Positions 46,132-51,148 of a stretch of DNA of 51,148 nucleotides are shown here, in pieces. Positions within the stretch are counted from its first letter, which is position 1, and every line of letters starts with the position of its first letter. The notes under the pieces were generated by a model. That model ran no database searches. It had not been told where the DNA came from and saw only the letters and a list, made by a program, of their open reading frames with translations. The DNA is from Psychrobacter sp. UBA3480. Its GTDB lineage: Bacteria; Pseudomonadota; Gammaproteobacteria; Pseudomonadales; Moraxellaceae. The stretch spans positions 1 through 51,148 of the forward strand of contig NZ_DFQV01000017.1 in the NCBI RefSeq assembly GCF_002377945.1, written 5' to 3'. Both the position numbers and the translations under genes were made by a program.

Positions 46132-47505
46132 TTAGAATACATGAACCGCTTTGATGTTGACAAACTCTTTGATACCGAAGCCACCATGCTCACGGCCATA
46201 ACCTGAATTTTTCACGCCACCAAATGGCAGTGCAGGATTGGCAAGACCATAACCATTGATATAAACCATACCTGTATCAAATTGCTCACGTGCTAGACGA
46301 ACAGCTTTCTCTTCATCTTTTGAGAAAATTGCACCACCTAGACCATAGCGACTGTCATTAGCGATGCGCATTGCATCGTCTTCATCTTTGGCACGAATCA
46401 ATGAAGCGACAGGGCCAAATAGTTCGTCATCGTATGCAGGCTGACCTTTTTCAACGTTCTCTAAGATAGTTGCTGGATAGAAGCTACCTTTACCTTCAGG
46501 TACTTTACCGCCAACAGCGATCGTTGCACCTTTAGCCACACTTTGCTCTACTTGCTCATGTAGCTGCTCACGTAGATCTGCACGTGCTAATGGACCGATA
46601 TCTGAGCTATCATCCATTGGGTCACCCGCTTTAGTACCTTCAAATTTCTCAACGATACGTTTACGGAACTCATTATATACGCTATCGACTACGATAAAGC
46701 GTTTGGCCGCTACACAAGTTTCACCGTTATTGATTAAACGTGCTTGAGTACAAGTTTCTACAGCAGTTTCGATATCAGCATCTTCTAATACGATAAATGC
46801 ATCATTTGAACCTAGCTCTAGTACCGCTTTCTTAATTGCTTTCGCTGCTTGCTGACCAACGATCACGCCTGCTTTGTCACTACCTGTCAATGTCACGCCG
46901 CGTACTTTGTCATTGCCAATCAATGCTTCTGACTGGTCATGATCAATGATAATCGTACGGAACAAATCACTTGGTAATTCAGACTCGTGAAGAATTTTTT
47001 CAATTAATAAACCAGAGCCTGTTACGTTAGATGCGTGTTTTAACAGGATGCTATTACCCGCCATTAGATTTGCAATGGTGTAACGGAATACTTGATACGC
47101 TGGGAAGTTCCAAGGCTGCATGCCGTAGATGATACCGATAGGTTGATACGTCACTAGTCCTTTCTTCATGCTTTCGATATCACGTACATCATCAGCCAAA
47201 GAAGCAACGCCGTTTTCAGCAGTGTAATCACAGATAGCTTTGCAAAGATCAATCTCTTGCATGCTTTGGCTATACAACTTACCACGCTCTTCAGTCATCA
47301 GTTTAGCCAACTCTTCTTTATACTCCATCAGCTTATCACCGATAGATTTGATGACACGGCCGCGCTCTTCGTGACCTACTGTACGCCATTCTAAAAATGC
47401 GTTATGTGAAGCGTCGACAATCTTGTTGACTTCATCGTTGCTCATATAATTGTAGTTACTGATTTCTTCGCCCGTGGTTGGGTTAATAGTAGTAATGTCT
47501 GACAT
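46132..47505 (-). CDS. NAD(P)-dependent succinate-semialdehyde dehydrogenase
   Basis: A 457-residue aldehyde dehydrogenase of the GabD1/Sad (YneI) group. The catalytic Glu is E230 in VLELGSNDAF and the nucleophile is C264 in INNGETCVAAKRF, both in the form typical of this subgroup (ELGSND instead of ELGGKS). Also present are MQPWNFPAYQVFRYTIANLMAG (129-150) and the C-terminal GYGLANPALPFGGVKNSGYGREHG. The length (about 455-460) matches the subgroup and is shorter than GabD (482). It converts succinate semialdehyde, from GABA or related catabolism, to succinate. The GABA transaminase is not in this window. The gene stands downstream of a LysR regulator on the same strand; a regulatory link is possible. 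Confidence 0.88.
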   Translation of the reverse strand: MSDITTINPTTGEEISNYNYMSNDEVNKIVDASHNAFLEWRTVGHEERGRVIKSIGDKLMEYKEELAKLMTEERGKLYSQSMQEIDLCKAICDYTAENGVASLADDVRDIESMKKGLVTYQPIGIIYGMQPWNFPAYQVFRYTIANLMAGNSILLKHASNVTGSGLLIEKILHESELPSDLFRTIIIDHDQSEALIGNDKVRGVTLTGSDKAGVIVGQQAAKAIKKAVLELGSNDAFIVLEDADIETAVETCTQARLINNGETCVAAKRFIVVDSVYNEFRKRIVEKFEGTKAGDPMDDSSDIGPLARADLREQLHEQVEQSVAKGATIAVGGKVPEGKGSFYPATILENVEKGQPAYDDELFGPVASLIRAKDEDDAMRIANDSRYGLGGAIFSKDEEKAVRLAREQFDTGMVYINGYGLANPALPFGGVKNSGYGREHGGFGIKEFVNIKAVHVF

Positions 47506-47908
47506 AGTTACTGTCCTTATTATTCGAATTTATATTTGGGATTTATAGTCGGGTTTATTGCCACTTGTAGTTATTTTGCTGTGACAGTTTTAATTATTAA
47601 ATTTACGTCGATAGCACAATCTATTGGTAGCTCGTTTTCTATCTGCCGTTATCTTAACAAGCTATTTGATGAAAAGTTTTACAATATATTGTGAAGTGTG
47701 TTGAAGATGTTAATAGTGTGACTGACTTATTAAGTAAAGCTAAATTCAACATATTAACTATTAACCCTTAGGACATAAAAAAACCAGCCTAGTGGCTGGT
47801 CTAATAACTATATAGAGTGAAAGCTAAAGAAAAATATTTTTATTAAAAATTAAGATAATCAGGAATATTCTGCTCTAATAAAAGATAGATTCAACTCACA
47901 CAAACCAA
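47506..47908. other. Gap between the SSADH gene and the LysR gene
   Basis: About 400 AT-rich bases. It contains the LysR terminator (47777-47800) and, left of it, the promoter region of the SSADH gene. No ORF is supported. Confidence 0.5.
47777..47800 (-). terminator. Terminator of the LysR gene
   Basis: Minus-strand stem ACCAGCC / GGCTGGT with a four-base loop followed by seven T. It is about 110 bases past the LysR stop. Confidence 0.8.
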
Positions 47909-48898
47909 TCAAAACAAATGATTAATGACAGGTATCTCTTGAGGCGGATTTTCTTCTTCAGCAACGACTTGTCGTGCCACATGCATAATTAACTGACGTA
48001 ACCAGCGATGGGCTGGATGATGCTGCAACAGAGGTGACCATGCCATCGTAAGCTCAAACTCAGGAATGAAAAACGGCGGATCTTCCATCATGATACTGTC
48101 ATTGTTTGCCTGCATTCTTGCTACACGCGTGGGCAAAGTCGCTATCAAATCTTTATTTGCTGCAAGCATAGCAGGCATTTGATAATGTCGAGTAAAGACA
48201 CTGATTTGGCGTTTTTGACCAAGGCGCTGCAAGGCTTGATCGATAGACCCTAGTCCACCAGATTTTTCTGGATTGACCCCAAAACCCACACCCATACCGG
48301 TTTTAGATACCCAGACATGTTGTGCTTTAAGGTAGTTTTTCAGATTAAAACGATTGGCATAAGGACTGTCAGAAGATAATAGGCAGCTAAAAGTATCGCG
48401 CCATACTAGAACCTGATGAAAACTTTGAGGTATCTCATTAAAACGGTTAATTGCTAAATCAACTCGTCCCTGCTCCATATCTCGGTAAGAGACGTCTGAT
48501 GGAGTCAAAAAGTCCAAAATTACATTAGGTGCTTCAGAACGTAGTGCTTTTACCAGCTTAGGCACTAAAGTCGCTTCGGCATAATCCGATGTCATGATAC
48601 GGAACACACGAGAGGTACTATAAGGGCGGAATTCGGTACGTGGCTCCAACACTTGAGTCAAGTCAGCGAGTATCTCGCGGATACGTGGCTGTAACTCAAG
48701 GGCGCGTTCAGTCGGTGTCATACCCTCAGATGAGCGTACCAATAATGGATCATTAAACAGCTTACGCAAACGGCGCAAGATATTACTCATAGCAGGCTGA
48801 GTAATCCCAAGCTGCTCGGCTGCGCGAGTAACGTTTTTTTCTCGTAGCAACACATCTAGATGGACTAATAAATTTAAATCAACCCGCTGCAAATTCAT
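47909..48898 (-). CDS. LysR-family transcriptional regulator
   Basis: A 329-residue regulator. The winged helix-turn-helix is at the N terminus (VDLNLLVHLDVLLREKNVTRAAEQLGITQPAMSNILRRLRKLFNDPLLVRSSEGMTPTERAL). The two-lobe effector domain follows (SRVFRIMTSDYAEATLVPKLVKALR.., DRDM-like linker VSYRDMEQGRVDLAINRF). The early Leu/Asp of the HTH and the R-S-S-E-G-M-T-P-T block place it in the NodD/LysR group that often binds aromatic or aliphatic ligands. I use the ATG at 48898, which gives the normal length; an upstream ATG at 49048 would add 50 residues of low-complexity sequence, but a TATAAT at 49037-49042 inside that extension suggests transcription starts within it. It is divergent from aceA and upstream of the SSADH gene, so either may be its target. 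Confidence 0.85.
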   Translation of the reverse strand: MNLQRVDLNLLVHLDVLLREKNVTRAAEQLGITQPAMSNILRRLRKLFNDPLLVRSSEGMTPTERALELQPRIREILADLTQVLEPRTEFRPYSTSRVFRIMTSDYAEATLVPKLVKALRSEAPNVILDFLTPSDVSYRDMEQGRVDLAINRFNEIPQSFHQVLVWRDTFSCLLSSDSPYANRFNLKNYLKAQHVWVSKTGMGVGFGVNPEKSGGLGSIDQALQRLGQKRQISVFTRHYQMPAMLAANKDLIATLPTRVARMQANNDSIMMEDPPFFIPEFELTMAWSPLLQHHPAHRWLRQLIMHVARQVVAEEENPPQEIPVINHLF

Positions 48899-49330
48899 AT
48901 TTGGTTCTCTTGGCTTTTGAATAAACGCCATATTAAGGCTGGCATTTGTAGTGCTGCTACGTTGATTTGTGCGCTGTAACAGCATAATCTCATTATTTTT
49001 TACTAATTTCGTTCTGGTTTTTTCTGATAGATGTGCATTATAACTCATTCAACCTATCGTAAGGCCCTGTTATATAAACATTATATCATACAGAAATACC
49101 AAAGATAACTATCATAAATTAGATAAATCTTGGTAAGGTGGTTATAGTGAGTTCTATAAAGGATTTGCAGCATAGATGACGAACCTTAGGTTCATAAGCT
49201 GTTTTTATCCGATTAAATATTGTCGCTAAGTAATATATTAATGGTTTTTATCAGTCATTAAATACGGTTAATTGACCTCATTATTGTAACATCTCTTGCT
49301 ACCAATTATGACATCACTGGCTATTAAGTA

Positions 49331-49370
49331 TTCAGATACCTTTTAGATATTTCAGATACCTTTTAGATAT
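49331..49370. repeat. Perfect 20-bp tandem duplication upstream of aceA
   Basis: TTCAGATACCTTTTAGATAT is present twice in a row with no mismatch. It ends about 246 bases before the aceA start codon. It is likely a recent slippage event or a doubled regulator site. Confidence 0.9.
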
Positions 49371-49513
49371 ATAGTGAGAATCGATAAATATTTATAAATC
49401 AGCAATTATTTTCAACTGTTGAGTTCAGCAAACTTCTTGTAATAGCGTAGCGGTTTGTTTAGGGTAAATAGAGCTTCGATAGATAAATGATAGACCAAAT
49501 TTTGAATATTACT

Positions 49514-49557
49514 TTTTAGTACAAAGGTTTTAGTAAAGCGGATTTTAGTAAAACGAC
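49514..49557. repeat. Three TTTTAGT repeats just upstream of aceA
   Basis: Units TTTTAGTACAAAGG, TTTTAGTAAAGCGGA and TTTTAGTAAAACGAC start at 49514, 49528 and 49543, spaced 14-15 bases. They lie 60-100 bases before the aceA ATG, in the usual promoter zone, so they may be regulator half-sites. Confidence 0.55.
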
Positions 49558-49616
49558 AGACCCATTATTTTAACAATTAACTTATTTGTTTTTACACCCC
49601 ACCAAGGAGACTATAG

Positions 49617-51148
49617 ATGTCAACTGCATATAAATCAGCGATCGACTTAGTACGTGAATTAAAGCAAAAGCACGGCAACTGGCAGAACATTAGCGAAGTT
49701 GATGCTGCACGTATGATGTCACAAAACCGTTTCAAAACGGGTTTGGATATCGCAAAATATACTGCAAAAATCATGCGTCAAGACATGGAAGATTATGACA
49801 ATGATACGTCTCAGTACACGCAGTCTTTAGGTGCATGGCATGGTTTTGTTGCACAGCAAACTATGTACGCTAAGAAAAAATATTTCGGTACGACTTCTAA
49901 AACTTATATCTACCTTTCAGGTTGGATGGTAGCTGCCCTACGCTCTGAGTTTGGTCCACTACCTGACCAATCTATGCACGAAAAAACATCAGTACCTAAG
50001 CTAATCGAAGAAATCTACACCTTCTTGCGTCAAGCAGATGCTAAAGTGTTGAACGACTACTTCCGTGAGCTAAACGCTGCTGAAGAAGCTGGCCAAGATA
50101 CTTCTGCTATCCTAGAAAAAATCGAAAACTTTGATTCACATGTTGTGCCAATCATCGCTGATATCGATGCAGGTTTCGGTAACGAAGAAGCTACTTACCT
50201 ATTGACTAAGCAAATGATCGAAGCTGGTGCTTGTGCCATTCAGGTTGAAAACCAAGTATCTGACGCTAAGCAATGTGGTCACCAGGCTGGTAAAGTAACT
50301 GTACCGCATGAAGACTTCATCTCTAAGCTAAACGCTATCCGTTATGCATTCCTAGAGCTTGGTGTTGAAGACGGCGTTATCGTTGCTCGTACTGACTCTG
50401 AAGGCGCATCACTAACGCAAAAAATTCCAGTATCAAATGAGCCAGGCGATCTTGCTTCTAAATACATCGATTTCATCGAAATGGAAGAAGTAACGCTAGA
50501 AAATGCTCAAGAAAACGACAGCCTACTTAAGCACAACGGCAAACTAGTACGCCCAGTTCGTCTACCTAACGGTCTATATCAGTTCCGTGAAGAGACTAAC
50601 ATTGACCGTGTTGTACTTGACTGTGTAACTGCTCTAGAAAACGGCGCTGACCTACTATGGATCGAAACACCGACTCCAGACGTAGAGCACATCAAAATGA
50701 TGGTTGACCGTATTAAAGAGCAACAGCCTAAAGCCAAGCTTGTATACAACAACAGCCCATCATTCAACTGGACGCTTAACTTCCGTAAGCAAGTTATCGC
50801 ACAGTGGGAAGAAGAAGGCAAAGACATCTCTGCATACAATAAAGATGACTTAATGAGTGCTGATTATGACGGTACTGAGCTTGATGCTGCCGCTGACGTA
50901 GCCGCTAAGAACTTCCAACGTGATGCGTCACGTGAAGCTGGTGTATTCCATCACTTAATCACGCTACCGACTTACCACACGACTGCTCTTAGCGTTCATG
51001 AACTTGCTAAAGGCTACTTCGGTGAAGAAGGTATGCTTGCTTATGCAGCTGGCGTACAGCGTAAAGAAATCCGCGAAGGCATCTCTTGTGTTAAGCACCA
51101 AGCAATGGCTGGTTCTGACCTTGGCGATGACCACAAAGAAATCTTCTC
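49617..51148 (+). CDS. aceA: Isocitrate lyase, large form (cut by right window edge)
   Basis: 510 codons visible, no stop before the edge. ATG at 49617 follows AAGGAG. It splits isocitrate to succinate and glyoxylate, the entry of the glyoxylate shunt used on acetate, fatty acids or ethanol. The catalytic loop KQCGH is at 218-222 (DAKQCGHQAGK), the KKCGH motif of the family with the second Lys replaced by Gln as in the long AceA group of Pseudomonas- and Acinetobacter-like bacteria. The metal-binding stretch ADIDAGFGNEEATYLL (181-196) and the segments GVIVARTDSEGAS and KLVYNNSPSFNW are present. The length is well above the short (E. coli, 434-residue) form, from internal insertions. ExaC upstream would supply acetate for this route. 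Confidence 0.94.
   Translation, partial: MSTAYKSAIDLVRELKQKHGNWQNISEVDAARMMSQNRFKTGLDIAKYTAKIMRQDMEDYDNDTSQYTQSLGAWHGFVAQQTMYAKKKYFGTTSKTYIYLSGWMVAALRSEFGPLPDQSMHEKTSVPKLIEEIYTFLRQADAKVLNDYFRELNAAEEAGQDTSAILEKIENFDSHVVPIIADIDAGFGNEEATYLLTKQMIEAGACAIQVENQVSDAKQCGHQAGKVTVPHEDFISKLNAIRYAFLELGVEDGVIVARTDSEGASLTQKIPVSNEPGDLASKYIDFIEMEEVTLENAQENDSLLKHNGKLVRPVRLPNGLYQFREETNIDRVVLDCVTALENGADLLWIETPTPDVEHIKMMVDRIKEQQPKAKLVYNNSPSFNWTLNFRKQVIAQWEEEGKDISAYNKDDLMSADYDGTELDAAADVAAKNFQRDASREAGVFHHLITLPTYHTTALSVHELAKGYFGEEGMLAYAAGVQRKEIREGISCVKHQAMAGSDLGDDHKEIF

Larger units (their letters stand above)
48899..49616. other. Divergent control region between the LysR gene and aceA
   Basis: About 720 AT-rich bases. 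It contains the TATAAT at 49037-49042 (minus strand), a perfect 20-bp tandem duplication (49331-49370) and three loose TTTTAGT repeats close to aceA (49514-49557). No ORF is supported. Confidence 0.5.

Noticed and set aside
1..51148. CRISPR array, insertion sequence with transposase, prophage or integron
   Set aside because: No regularly spaced repeats of 25-40 bases, no transposase, integrase or phage structural genes were seen on either strand.

Overview
The window looks like chromosomal DNA of a Psychrobacter-type gammaproteobacterium (Moraxellaceae). This is inferred from the mix of genes (choline-to-betaine cluster with a long BetT, ExaC-type aldehyde dehydrogenase with a DUF779 partner, the large form of isocitrate lyase, purMN next to a perM/hda pair) and from the moderately AT-rich sequence with strong AAGGAG-type ribosome sites. 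No species was identified by comparison. No rRNA, CRISPR array, transposase or prophage is visible.

Layout. Positions 1-16866 are entirely minus strand: the N-terminal part of a giant BapA-like adhesin (cut by the left edge), a PaaI-type thioesterase, a DUF3124 lipoprotein, a Ktr/Trk potassium uptake pair, an EamA exporter, a flavin amine oxidase, a TPR-like protein, a YgjP-type zinc hydrolase, and then the choline block, which in transcription order runs SMR transporter, TetR regulator, betB, betA, betT. Positions 17248-19198 hold tRNA-Asn with a near-consensus promoter, a small ribbon-helix-helix-like protein, an orphan lipoprotein and tRNA-Ser(UGA) on the minus strand. A GAPDH/erythrose-4-phosphate dehydrogenase-like gene and a PIF1/RecD-type helicase follow on the minus strand. 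Positions 22863-33095 are plus strand: exaC, DUF779, a GMC alcohol dehydrogenase and a five-gene dipeptide ABC transporter. A small island (NERD nuclease-like protein and a membrane-anchored unknown) precedes tkt and serS on the minus strand. The right end carries a YcxB-like protein, dps, a DUF2057 protein, hda, a possible 36-residue membrane protein, perM, purM-purN, a succinate-semialdehyde dehydrogenase, a LysR regulator and aceA (cut by the right edge).

Function. Much of the window serves osmotic balance and oxidation of small organic compounds. KtrAB would give fast K+ uptake, and BetT/BetA/BetB would import choline and oxidise it to glycine betaine. A second GMC/aldehyde dehydrogenase pair (25063 and 22863) would oxidise alcohols through aldehydes to acids. 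The Dpp system brings in peptides, the SSADH feeds succinate, and AceA opens the glyoxylate shunt for growth on C2 compounds.

The less ordinary signals are mostly non-coding. There are two ~107-bp elements with inverted ends, placed 6-7 bp after two neighbouring stop codons. A perfect 22-bp inverted repeat separates dppA from dppB. Several exact or near-exact short tandem duplications occur in gaps, two of them running across stop codons. An unlisted small membrane ORF lies between hda and perM. I see no complete new multi-gene system. The best candidates for new biology are the stop-codon-linked repeats, the small ORF, and the SMR transporter joined to the betaine genes.
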